A stretch of DNA of 64,000 nucleotides from Oceanobacillus saliphilus (GTDB taxonomy: Bacteria; Bacillota; Bacilli; Bacillales; Amphibacillaceae), in NCBI RefSeq assembly GCF_023522835.1, contig NZ_JALCZU010000009.1:1-64000 (forward strand), given 5' to 3'. Of this stretch, positions 17,001 through 25,366 are shown in pieces. Made by a program: the position numbers and the translations under genes. Position 1 is the stretch's first letter; each line of letters starts with the position of its first letter. The notes under the pieces are model-generated. The model was not told the DNA's origin. It saw only the letters and a program-made list of their open reading frames with translations, and searched no databases.

Positions 17001-17051
17001 AAGGCTGTTCCAAAAGGTAGTAATGACTACGCTTTAGGAACAGCTTTTTTT
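17001..17051 (+). terminator. Terminator after catE-like gene
   Basis: AAGGCTGTTCC (17001-17011) pairs with GGAACAGCTT (17038-17047), with an inner hairpin GTAGT/ACTAC, followed by T7. The T-tract passes directly into a family A repeat. Confidence 0.8.
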
Positions 17052-17127
17052 GGCGGATAGAAAAGTCTAAAACTTTCATATCTGTATAAGTGCAACGAAG
17101 GTTGTCGCTGAAATGCTTGGTAACAAT
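17051..17127 (+). repeat. Family A two-hairpin repeat in terminator T-tract
   Basis: GGCGGATAGAAAAGTC, AACTTTCATATCTGT, ATAAGTGCAACGAAGG and GTCGCTGAAATGCTTGGTAACAA (in parts) match the consensus. Its left edge is the T-run of the upstream terminator. Confidence 0.75.
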
Positions 17128-17321
17128 ATTTTTTTAAAAATGAGTGATTTAGCAGAATTAAGCAGGGTGTATCCAAAAGATATTGAGTTATTTTTCATCA
17201 TAGAGCTATGGTTTACACGTATGTTATCTTTTGAATAATAAATCGCACATCTATTATGGAGGCACATTCCCTATACATCGTGCATAGGATGTTTTTAGTA
17301 TTCATGAAAGGAATGAACAAA

Positions 17322-18224
17322 ATGTACGATTCTTCTAATATGTATCCGTATTACGTAAACGCGCCCTCGTCTAACCAGGAGTTTATGTCAGGAGATTTTG
17401 TAGAACATAGTCAACAAGAATTGGATGCTATACAGTCTGCGATAAAAGGGAAAGCAAGCACAGTTGAATTTTATAGTCGTTTGGCGGATATTGCGCCAAA
17501 TCAACAGGATAAGGAAGAAATTCTCCATGCCGTGGAAAATGAAAAAGCGCTTCTGCAGCAATTTACTGATCTTTATCGATCGTTCACTGGCCGTGAGCCT
17601 GATTATGAAATCGATAACGTTACGTTTAGCTCTTATTCAGAGGGACTACAAAAAGCTTATGAAGCAATATTAGAGGCTCATGAGGAATACCGAAACAGCT
17701 ATCAGCGTACACAGCAACCACCAATTCAACAGGTATTTTTACAGGCTGGAACGGAAGAAGTTAATCTAGCTAAGAGATTTAGTTCTTTAGGATCACATCA
17801 AGATGGAATGGAGATACGAGATTATGGTTCACGTCCATTTGTAGTGGATATAGAGGAAGCCACCAAACAAAACCGTACGTTTCGAACTGCCTTATGGACA
17901 GGTAGTAATTTACAGGTTACATTGATGAGTATCGCGGTTGGAGATGATATCGGTTTAGAAATTCATCCAGCGGTAGATCAATTTTTACGTATTGAAGAGG
18001 GGCAAGGATTGGTTCAGATGGGTGACAGGCAGGATCGATTGGATTTTCAAGCAAGGGTCTATGATGACTATGCAATCATGGTTCCTGCTGGTAAATGGCA
18101 CAATCTGACGAATACGGGAGATAAGCCTCTTAAACTTTATACAATCTACGCACCACCAGAACATCCATTTGGCACTGTTCATGTAACGAAAGCAGATGCA
18201 ATAGCGGCTGAACAAAAAAGATAG
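17322..18224 (+). CDS. Ferritin-like plus cupin fusion protein
   Basis: A 300-residue soluble protein. Residues about 30-165 form a helical domain of rubrerythrin/ferritin-like type (AIKGKASTVEFYSRLAD, EEILHAVENEKALLQQF, AHEEYRN). Residues about 190-290 form a cupin with LEIHPAVDQFLRIEEGQG and a second motif VPAGKWHNLTNTGDKPLK; the His-Glu-His metal ligands are visible. Such fusions occur in Bacillaceae without assigned function. ATG at 17322 is preferred: AAAGGA ends 8 nt before it; earlier in-frame starts lack a site. Monocistronic. Confidence 0.75.
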   Translation: MYDSSNMYPYYVNAPSSNQEFMSGDFVEHSQQELDAIQSAIKGKASTVEFYSRLADIAPNQQDKEEILHAVENEKALLQQFTDLYRSFTGREPDYEIDNVTFSSYSEGLQKAYEAILEAHEEYRNSYQRTQQPPIQQVFLQAGTEEVNLAKRFSSLGSHQDGMEIRDYGSRPFVVDIEEATKQNRTFRTALWTGSNLQVTLMSIAVGDDIGLEIHPAVDQFLRIEEGQGLVQMGDRQDRLDFQARVYDDYAIMVPAGKWHNLTNTGDKPLKLYTIYAPPEHPFGTVHVTKADAIAAEQKR

Positions 18225-18235
18225 TAGTCATTAAA

Positions 18236-18296
18236 GAATAAGGATGTGAAAGAGGATGAAGATTATTCGAATCAGCTTTATTTCACATCCTTATTC
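18236..18296 (+). terminator. Long inverted repeat after ferritin-like/cupin gene
   Basis: Perfect 15-bp arms GAATAAGGATGTGAA (18236-18250) and TTCACATCCTTATTC (18282-18296) with a 31-nt loop containing a small hairpin (GATT/AATC). No T-tract follows, so it is a weak terminator or an RNA-stabilising structure. Confidence 0.5.
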
Positions 18297-18524
18297 AATA
18301 ATTAACTTTGGTAATGAATTTATTTTAGAATTGATGGGGGATAAGCGAACCATTCTAAATAGATGTTTCTGTAAAAGGACATGAAAGTCTATACTATTTA
18401 TACTTGAGACATAAAATTCTAAACTCTGTAAGTTTCTGACTATTCAAATATTAACGAAAAAAGGGGGAGAGATCCTGCGAATAATTGCGAGTAAATACTA
18501 AATAAATTAAGGGAGTGAAGTGGA

Positions 18525-18854
18525 TTGGTATATCTAGATCATAAACCAATAATAGAAGGGGAGAAAGTTGTTCTCAGATCGTTCAAGGGTGAAGACTTTC
18601 TTTTTAGCAGATAGGAAAGTATAAAACTTTCCTATCTGCATAAGTGCAACTAAGGCTGTCACCGAAAGGCTTGGTGACAACCAAGTTTTCTAATGGAAGA
18701 ATGCTTAAAAGACCATGAAGTATTAAAACTGACAGAAAGCGGTTCGGATTTTGATAAGGAATCAATTCTCCAATGGTATAATACAAAAAATGAACAAACA
18801 GAACGCTTGGATCTTGCAATTGTTGACCAATCCCAGGGCCAAGTATGTTTTTAA
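18525..18854 (+). pseudogene. GNAT acetyltransferase gene split by a family A repeat and truncated
   Basis: TTG 18525 (after GGGAGTGA) starts a frame LVYLDHKPIIEGEKVVLRSF..GEDF typical of RimJ/L-like GNAT N-termini. After 25 codons it is interrupted by repeat sequence and a stop. Beyond the repeat the frame resumes at 18693 as MEECLKDHEVLKLTESGSDF and continues LQWYNTKNEQTERLDLAIVD, which is the expected continuation of the same family (MEECLKD.EVLKLTG). It then ends at TAA 18854 before the acetyl-CoA binding motif, so the C-terminal two thirds are also lost. The repeat inserted within the coding sequence. Confidence 0.75.
18604..18692 (+). repeat. Family A two-hairpin repeat, best-preserved copy
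   Basis: Hairpin 1: GCAGATAGGAAAGT (18607-18620) and ACTTTCCTATCTGC (18626-18639), perfect 14-bp arms. Linker ATAAGTGCAACTAAGG. Hairpin 2: GGCTGTCACC with GGTGACAACC around GAAAGGCTT. The right end is AAGTTTTCTA. TTTCT occurs just left of the element and inside TTTTCTA at its right end, a possible target-site duplication. It disrupts the acetyltransferase gene, which shows it moved into this place. Confidence 0.85.
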
Positions 18855-19560
18855 AAGATTAAATACGATGGGGGGCGTCAGCTGTGAAATTTTGATTGTA
18901 TATTAGTTTCAATAGTGATATTTAAGGATTCAATAATCGAGTTTGTAGATAAAAAATTTTAACATTCTACAATTGAGTCATTCAGTTTAATATAATATGG
19001 GTCCTTTTTTTAAAAACAAAGAGGTTGAATTCCAAGGCAATGCTAAAATTCTCTAGAAAGATCGAGTTTATAGGATGAGGCTATTATCAATTATGTAACC
19101 AAAATATCAATTAAACTAGTTTAGTGAAAAAATCCTCGGGGATATATACTATCTTATTAGTAATTATTTTAAATAAAAGGTGGTTAAAACGGAGTGCTTC
19201 CGGGCCACGAAACTTCTTTCAAGAGGCAGAGGATGGTTAAATCCAAAATAAGGTATCAATTGAGCCAGAAAAGCTGCGCAATTTTGGATCTTCAAATTGC
19301 CAAAGAAGTGGAACAAAAAATACAAACGACTATCAGCCGATTCCAAAAGAGAAACTGATACAATTATTTACAAACGTGAGAAAAGAAAATAAGTGTAACG
19401 AAACTTTTAATAGAGCTGGAATTACGATACATATAGAGTAATAGAGATATACTGGGGATTAAGTTCAACTTATATATGGTGAGGCACGATGATTAACCAT
19501 AAGTCAGAAATGAAAGAACAAGAGGGTTAACTGCGGTTCTGATAGCTTGTTAAGGAACCA
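18855..19560. other. Decayed region without intact genes
   Basis: About 700 bases. A plus-strand frame around 19195-19430 (IEPEKLRNF, NDYQPIPKEKLIQLF, NVRKENKC) is interrupted by a stop and has no start, suggesting a gene remnant I cannot assign. An alternative frame gives a 60-codon lysine-rich peptide from GTG 19183. A short hairpin AAGGAACC/GGCTCCTT lies at about 19552-19578. Confidence 0.4.
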
Positions 19561-19584
19561 ATTTAGTTAATGGCTCCTTATCTT

Positions 19585-20457
19585 TTACATAATAAATCCC
19601 TGTACAACAAGACCGAGCACTAATCCTAGTAAAATAGAAGATAGTGTACCTAATAAGAAATATTCCGCCCAGTTTCGATCATCTAACTGTTTGAATCGTG
19701 CAATCGACTTGGCAGCGATAATAAAAGCAATAGACGGATATGCGCCAATCACTGTTAATGTAATAACTAGCAATCTTTCTATATAGCCAATGAGTTTTCC
19801 GCGTGAACGAAGTGGGGTGGAGTATGTAAAGTAATGATATTCCTCTGTAAAGCTATTTTCTGTCTTAGGTAGCATAGTTTCTTTTTCAGCATTCATTTGA
19901 TTTTTCAATGTCAGTTCACCTTCAAAGTTTGCAAGTTCTGATGGTAATGAACCGATAATATATTTTACGATATGACCACTAACACTTGTTGCCAAAATAA
20001 AAATGATGATCATAAATAATACTGTGTTGAACAGGTTTAAACTACTTGCCCCATTCAAGTCTAAAAGGCTTGTCACCATTTCTGTAGCTTTCATATGAAA
20101 GAAAAGAATACAGGAGATGAGTATCATTATGACATGTAATGCTTGATCCAAAAGAAAGTATCCGAGCTTTTTCATATTATCTGTTGCGCTTTTTGGAATG
20201 TAGTCTGTTAATTTTATTTTTAACAAATCAATCAAAAGATGCGTGATAATAATAAAAACAAAAGGTAGAATAAAATAGTTGATTATATGTTGAAACGCGT
20301 ATTGATAACCCCATATAATGGTAAGTGCGATTCCTGTTGTCAGCAAATGATGAAGTATATGTTTTTTTAAATGTTTTATTTTATTTTTCACCATTTGATC
20401 GGATTGCAACCAAAAATCAGCAACCAAATGCGCAAGAAGCAACAATAGTACAGTCAT
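19585..20457 (-). CDS. DUF3307 membrane protein, SatD partner
   Basis: A 290-residue polytopic membrane protein. The N-terminus LLLAHLVADFWLQSDQMVKNK is the DUF3307 signature (acidic/His/Gln residues within the first helices). Six to seven hydrophobic segments follow, with a soluble loop around 195-235. The gene overlaps the satD-like gene by one base (TAATG), so the two are translationally coupled and probably act together. In streptococci SatD-type proteins sit in a secretion/acid tolerance locus; molecular function is not established. Confidence 0.75.
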   Translation of the reverse strand: MTVLLLLLAHLVADFWLQSDQMVKNKIKHLKKHILHHLLTTGIALTIIWGYQYAFQHIINYFILPFVFIIITHLLIDLLKIKLTDYIPKSATDNMKKLGYFLLDQALHVIMILISCILFFHMKATEMVTSLLDLNGASSLNLFNTVLFMIIIFILATSVSGHIVKYIIGSLPSELANFEGELTLKNQMNAEKETMLPKTENSFTEEYHYFTYSTPLRSRGKLIGYIERLLVITLTVIGAYPSIAFIIAAKSIARFKQLDDRNWAEYFLLGTLSSILLGLVLGLVVQGFIM

Positions 20458-21230
20458 TATAATCTCCTTTCTTTCGGAAAGTAATCGTTTATTTGGTTTA
20501 TTACATGGTTTCGAATGGTTGTTTGCAGCTTATCCGTTAGTTGATGCTCATCCGACGTACCTAATAAATCCAGCACCTTAACAATGTCATAAAAAGCATG
20601 CAAGATGACTTGCGTTTTACCCTGTTTCATATGATGGGAGATAGTAGAGGATGTTCGTTTAAGATATTTGCTTACTTTATTTTGTTGACCGAGCATTAAA
20701 TATAAAGAACATACAAGAGATTGTATATCGGTTTGCTCGTCCATTTGCGCTTGCTTGAGGGTTAAACTTGTATTAATTAATATTTCAAATTCTTTGCTAA
20801 AAACAGTGAAGCCTTGTTTATCTGATAAACGAGGTAATGCGAAGCGAAATAGCGATCTGTTCTGTTGTTTTTTCAAGTGATCATTAGCATTTCTTGCTTG
20901 TTTCATTAGTGGATGAATCCATGTTTCTATGTTTATTGCACTTAAATCATCTTGGATATTGCCAAACGATAGACCGAAATAAGGCTTATGATTGCTAAAC
21001 TTCCAAATACGGCTAATATAGAAAGCAAGTGTATATGCCGATGCATAGCCACTACTTATAACTACCAATTCATCACCAGCACGGTGACTAACCTTTGTCA
21101 CACCAATATTTTGTGTCCACTCAGCAATGCTATTTTTTAATTGCTCTAGATATTCACTTAATTCATTCCCAATATTTTCTTTAGACGAATTACTTACGTC
21201 CATAATGAAGATAGAGACTTCATTTGACAT
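20457..21230 (-). CDS. SatD-family protein
   Basis: A 257-residue soluble protein. The N-terminal half (SIFIMDVSNSSKENIG..., then KVSHRAGDELVVISSGYASAYTLAFYIS) is the SatD pattern, with the conserved acidic GDEL at about residue 52 resembling the turn of palm/cyclase-type folds. The C-terminal half is helical. AAAGGAG lies about 11 nt before the ATG. First gene of a two-gene unit with a DUF3307 membrane protein. Nucleotide binding is a guess from the fold-like motif. Confidence 0.7.
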   Translation of the reverse strand: MSNEVSIFIMDVSNSSKENIGNELSEYLEQLKNSIAEWTQNIGVTKVSHRAGDELVVISSGYASAYTLAFYISRIWKFSNHKPYFGLSFGNIQDDLSAINIETWIHPLMKQARNANDHLKKQQNRSLFRFALPRLSDKQGFTVFSKEFEILINTSLTLKQAQMDEQTDIQSLVCSLYLMLGQQNKVSKYLKRTSSTISHHMKQGKTQVILHAFYDIVKVLDLLGTSDEHQLTDKLQTTIRNHVINQINDYFPKERRL

Positions 21231-21412
21231 GTATAAACAGCTCCTTTCTTATCCAAAGTGCAGGGAAGTTCGATTATATAATCGAATATAACAAATGTTA
21301 GATGAAATAGTCAAACTTTATGGAAGTGAGATGATTTTGAGTCATACAGCCAGAAATATTCCTTCTAAATTATTTAATAGAATGAGAGGGAAGCTATTTG
21401 TGACATTCGTAA

Positions 21413-21727
21413 CACTTTTTCTACCTTGGTGGCAACTTGCATTTATGGACTCTACTTTACAAGGGTGAAATCATTGGAAGTGTTATGGCTTGGAAGGAGG
21501 CAGATGAGAATATAGGCACAATAGAAAATGTTTTTGTTAAGCCTGATTGGAGAAAGCGTGGTCTTGCAAGTCATTTAATAATAGAAGGGATTCGTTATTT
21601 ACAAAAATGCAATCTTGATTACATACAGCTTCTCGTTGAAACAAAAAATGAATCTGCATTAAAACATTATAAATCTATTGGCTTTGAGATTAGGAAAGAA
21701 GAAAAAAGATATTGGATTAATATATAA
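21413..21727 (+). pseudogene. GNAT acetyltransferase, 3' fragment
   Basis: The readable part LHLWTLLYKGEIIGSVMAW, IENVFVKPDWRKRGLASHLI and NESALKHYKSIGFEI contains the GNAT acetyl-CoA motif A (RKRGLASHL; canonical R-x-x-G-x-G/A) and motif B. The N-terminal third is missing: in frame there is a stop at 21410 and no ribosome binding site, only a TTG at 21437. It is likely a remnant, the second broken GNAT gene in 3 kb. The downstream gene overlaps its last codons region closely (20 nt after). Confidence 0.65.
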
Positions 21728-21746
21728 GGGGGGGATTCCCAGGCGA

Positions 21747-22631
21747 ATGAAATTTTTAACCGATTTTGAAAAAATAATAAAAAAAGATAAAATTGATAGT
21801 GTCCTTGTACAGAAGAATAATACCGTGATTTTTGAATATTATCGAAATAAAAAAATGAAGGAAAAGCAACACAAGATATATTCTGTCACAAAAGGTATCT
21901 TATCAGCACTGATCGGAATTGCGATTGACAAAGGGTTTATCGAAAATGTTAACACTCCAATAATTCATTACTTTCCGGAATTTAATAAAGATAAAGAAAA
22001 TGAGAGAATTACAATTAAGCATCTGCTGACAATGACTTCAGGGTTATACTGGCCGGGTAATAGTGGTATGATACCCAGCAAAAATTGGGTCAATTTTGTA
22101 TTGCAGCAGGACATTGATCATCCACCTGGAAAAGAAATGGTCTACAGTTGTGGTTCTTCACAATTACTAAGTGCAATTTTACAAAAGACTACAGGATTAA
22201 ATACAGAAGTCTTTGCCAAAAACTATTTATTTACACCTCTAGGAATAACAGATTACAAGTGGAACCGTGATGCTCAAGGTATAGCAATTGGTGGATTCGG
22301 ATTAACGATGAAAACGGTTGATATGTTGAAAATCGGTACGCTATATTTAAATAATGGTGTATGGAAATCCAAACAAATTGTACCATATCATTGGATTGAG
22401 GAATCTACAAGTTCGAAGGTCAAAACTGATGATAATTATTCATACGCATATCATTGGTGGAACATAACATCCGACAATCAAGTAGGTAGGATTTTTTTTG
22501 CGATTGGACATGAAGGACAGTATATTATTGTCGCACCTGACTATCAATTGGTAACGGTTTTTACAAGTAGTTTTAAAGATGGTGCAACAAGACCTTTGCA
22601 ATATTTTAAGGACTATCTATTAGAAGGGTAG
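21747..22631 (+). CDS. Serine hydrolase, beta-lactamase/PBP4* family
   Basis: A 294-residue protein of the class C beta-lactamase-related fold: catalytic SxxK in YSVTKGILSALIG (about residue 48), a YxN-like Tyr in VYSCGSSQLL, and HxG in IGHEGQYI near the C-terminus (in place of KTG). PSKNWVNFVLQ and HPPGKEMVYS are typical of the family. No signal peptide is seen, so it is probably cytoplasmic. AAGGGGGGG lies 13 nt before the ATG, a longer spacing than usual. Substrate unknown (esterase, peptidase or amidase). Confidence 0.75.
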   Translation: MKFLTDFEKIIKKDKIDSVLVQKNNTVIFEYYRNKKMKEKQHKIYSVTKGILSALIGIAIDKGFIENVNTPIIHYFPEFNKDKENERITIKHLLTMTSGLYWPGNSGMIPSKNWVNFVLQQDIDHPPGKEMVYSCGSSQLLSAILQKTTGLNTEVFAKNYLFTPLGITDYKWNRDAQGIAIGGFGLTMKTVDMLKIGTLYLNNGVWKSKQIVPYHWIEESTSSKVKTDDNYSYAYHWWNITSDNQVGRIFFAIGHEGQYIIVAPDYQLVTVFTSSFKDGATRPLQYFKDYLLEG

Positions 22632-23162
<531 letters not shown>

Positions 23163-23203
23163 ATAAACAAACAACTAAGCAGTTTCTGCTGCTTAGTTGT
23201 TTT
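23163..23203 (-). terminator. Terminator overlapping the end of the FAD/Rieske gene
   Basis: CAACTAAGCAG (23172-23182) pairs with CTGCTTAGTTG (23189-23199) on either strand; the minus-strand T-rich side is TTGTTTGTTTATG. The right arm covers the stop codon at 23193-23195. Confidence 0.7.
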
Positions 23204-24722
23204 CAACAATTTTAGTTAATGGTTTTTTGGCCGGGCCTTCGACAACTTCTCCCGTATAGTCAAATCTTGACCCGTGACAAGGACAATCCCATGTACGATC
23301 ACCGGAATTCCATGTCACTTCACATCCCATATGGGTACAGGTCGTATCTACCATATGGAGCGTATCCTCTTCGTCTTTATAGACCCCTACCCTTTTTCCA
23401 TCCATTCTGGTAACAGTTGCATCATCCGTTGCAAGTTCACTAACGGTATTTTTTGTAAATTCTAGTTTACCTTTTATCAAGTGTTTCGCAACATCTGCAT
23501 TGATTTCCATGAATTTCTTGAGTCCAGGATCGGCTTCAAATCTTGCTGGACTGAAAAGATCAGAATATGGATTCTCCTGATCCTGTATGTTATCCGCTAA
23601 AATCTTTGCTGCAATAGTGCCACTTGTCATTCCCCACTTTCGAAAACCTGTAGCGGTCAGTACTGTTTTATCTCCTTTGGTCATTCTTCCAATATATGGG
23701 ACTTTATCCAATGTTGTCAGGTCTTGTGCTGACCAGCGGTAATCAATTTTATCTATTTTAAAATGATCTTGTGCAAATTTCTGCAATGCTTCATAATGGG
23801 CCATGGTTGATTTCCCTTGACCTGTCTTATGGTGTTCCCCACCAATTAATATGATATCTTCACCTTCAAATTTTGCGGATCGTATGGATCGTGTTGGAGT
23901 TTCTGCATTGATATACATGCCTCCTGGGAAGTTCAGCGGAGATTTACCAGCTACGAGATAAGACCTTTCAGGGTACATACGTGCAAAATAAAAGCTTTGA
24001 CGGTCATAAAAAGGAAAATGAGAGGCTACGATAACATACCGGCATGTGACTCGATGCCCTTCTCTGGTAATAATGTTCGTATGTTTAACATACTCGATAT
24101 CTGTTGCAATCGTATTTTCGTAAACAGTCAGCTGTTTTTTTAAACCTTCATTTAACAATACTTTTAAGTACTCCAATGGATGAAACTGTGCCTGATTATG
24201 CATGATTAGGGCACTTTTAATGGGAATGTCGAGCGGTATCTTATCCGTTAATTGATTGTCTATTTTTAATTGATCGTATGCTTCTTTTTCTTTTTCCAAG
24301 TCGCTTATATAAGAGCCATCATTCGTATAAATATAGGCATCCTCTTTGCTGAAATTACAATTAATACGATGTTCATTTACAGTTTGTTCAATAAACTGTT
24401 TTGCTTCTTCCGCAGCCTTATAGTAGAGAGAAGCTTTTTCTAATCCGAAATGATTAATTAGTTCGTCGTAAATAAGTCCATGCTGGGCGGTTATTTTTGC
24501 AGTAGTATGACCGGTTGTTCCGTTTAGCACAGGACCGGCATCAAGTAATACTACGTTAAAGTTCTGTTTTGCGAGTAAGTAAGCTGCGGTTATTCCAGTT
24601 ATTCCTCCCCCAACGATTCCAATATCTGCTTTAATAGATTCATTTAAGGCAGGAAAGCTCGGCAACGTCATATTCTCACGCCACATCGGTTCAGGAAATT
24701 GAGGCAATTGAGGTTTTACCAA
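23193..24722 (-). CDS. yhfW: FAD-dependent oxidoreductase with C-terminal Rieske domain, YhfW-like
   Basis: A 509-residue two-domain protein. Residues about 30-380: DAO-type FAD domain with the dinucleotide motif IGIVGGGITGITAAYLLA and GTTGHTTAKITAQHG. Residues about 420-505: Rieske [2Fe-2S] domain with CTHMGC and CPCHGSRF ligands. This is the arrangement and length of B. subtilis YhfW. Likely a soluble electron-transfer oxidoreductase with unknown substrate. The TTG at 24722 is chosen because GGAG lies 9 nt upstream; a TTG at 24737 is in frame. A 7Fe ferredoxin gene lies 200 bp upstream on the same strand. Confidence 0.85.
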   Translation of the reverse strand: MVKPQLPQFPEPMWRENMTLPSFPALNESIKADIGIVGGGITGITAAYLLAKQNFNVVLLDAGPVLNGTTGHTTAKITAQHGLIYDELINHFGLEKASLYYKAAEEAKQFIEQTVNEHRINCNFSKEDAYIYTNDGSYISDLEKEKEAYDQLKIDNQLTDKIPLDIPIKSALIMHNQAQFHPLEYLKVLLNEGLKKQLTVYENTIATDIEYVKHTNIITREGHRVTCRYVIVASHFPFYDRQSFYFARMYPERSYLVAGKSPLNFPGGMYINAETPTRSIRSAKFEGEDIILIGGEHHKTGQGKSTMAHYEALQKFAQDHFKIDKIDYRWSAQDLTTLDKVPYIGRMTKGDKTVLTATGFRKWGMTSGTIAAKILADNIQDQENPYSDLFSPARFEADPGLKKFMEINADVAKHLIKGKLEFTKNTVSELATDDATVTRMDGKRVGVYKDEEDTLHMVDTTCTHMGCEVTWNSGDRTWDCPCHGSRFDYTGEVVEGPAKKPLTKIVENN

Positions 24723-24819
24723 TGTATCTCGCTCCAATCTTTCATTCAGTTAACGTTATTATTGCCTTTTCAGGTAAATTTATGTATTTAAACGACAGAT
24801 TGTTTGCGAAGATGTTTTT

Positions 24820-24880
24820 TTAAAAAGGGTTAAAGTATAAACTTACCTACCTGTATATGTGCAATGAAGGCAATCACCTT
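24820..24880 (+). repeat. Degenerate family A repeat
   Basis: A T7 run, AAAGGGTTAAAGTATAAAC, CTTACCTACCTG, TATATGTGCAATGAAGGC and TCACC keep consensus order. The right half of hairpin 2 is missing. Confidence 0.6.
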
Positions 24881-24888
24881 AATAAAAT

Positions 24889-24920
24889 AAAACCGCCTAC
24901 CAAATTCGGTAAACGGTTTT
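24889..24920 (-). terminator. Terminator after ferredoxin gene
   Basis: AAAACCG (24889-24895) and CGGTTTT (24914-24920) enclose ATTCGGTAA; an ACCAAATTCGGT inner stem forms as well. On the minus strand it follows the ferredoxin stop. Confidence 0.6.
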
Positions 24921-24929
24921 GCGACGGTA

Positions 24930-25169
24930 TTATCTGTTTTCAAAGAATACCCGATTTAATGAAATATATTCTGTTTCATTCTCAGGAACCTCATCCTCCA
25001 TAAAAATTGCTTCAACAGGACAAACTGCTTCACATGCCCCGCAATCGATGCATATATCAGGATCAATGAAAAACATATCTTTTCCTTCTTCTATACAATC
25101 AACAGGACAAACTTCTACACATTCTCCTGCTTTTTCATTTATACATGGTGATGTAATTACAAATGCCAA
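24930..25169 (-). CDS. Two-cluster ferredoxin (7Fe/8Fe type)
   Basis: A 79-residue ferredoxin: AFVITSPCINEKAGECVEVC carries a Cx7Cx3C set as in [3Fe-4S]/[4Fe-4S] ferredoxins, and ICIDCGACEAVCP a classical CxxCxxCxxxCP. It carries electrons between soluble redox enzymes. The TTG at 25169 gives the usual MAFVITSPC start, with AAGGAGG 8 nt upstream; the ATG at 25193 would add an unlikely basic leader containing that site. The FAD/Rieske gene downstream is a plausible partner by position only. Confidence 0.88.
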   Translation of the reverse strand: MAFVITSPCINEKAGECVEVCPVDCIEEGKDMFFIDPDICIDCGACEAVCPVEAIFMEDEVPENETEYISLNRVFFENR

Positions 25170-25366
25170 ACGTCTCTCCTCCTTCGTGCTCAAAATGGAT
25201 ATATATTAGTATTCAATTATTATAACTCATTATCTCAAAAAAATAAAAGATTCATCATTTTTCACATCTATCATAATATATATTAAGAACCAGAGGCTAT
25301 CGCAATGGCAAATCTTGCAGAAGAAAGAACCTTTGTAAGGATGCATGCATTTCATACAAAGCTTTT

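Noticed and set aside
18604-18692. Interpretation of the element as a group IIC intron relic
   Set aside because: Terminator targeting is similar, but the unit is under 100 bp and lacks domain V/VI or reverse transcriptase sequence.
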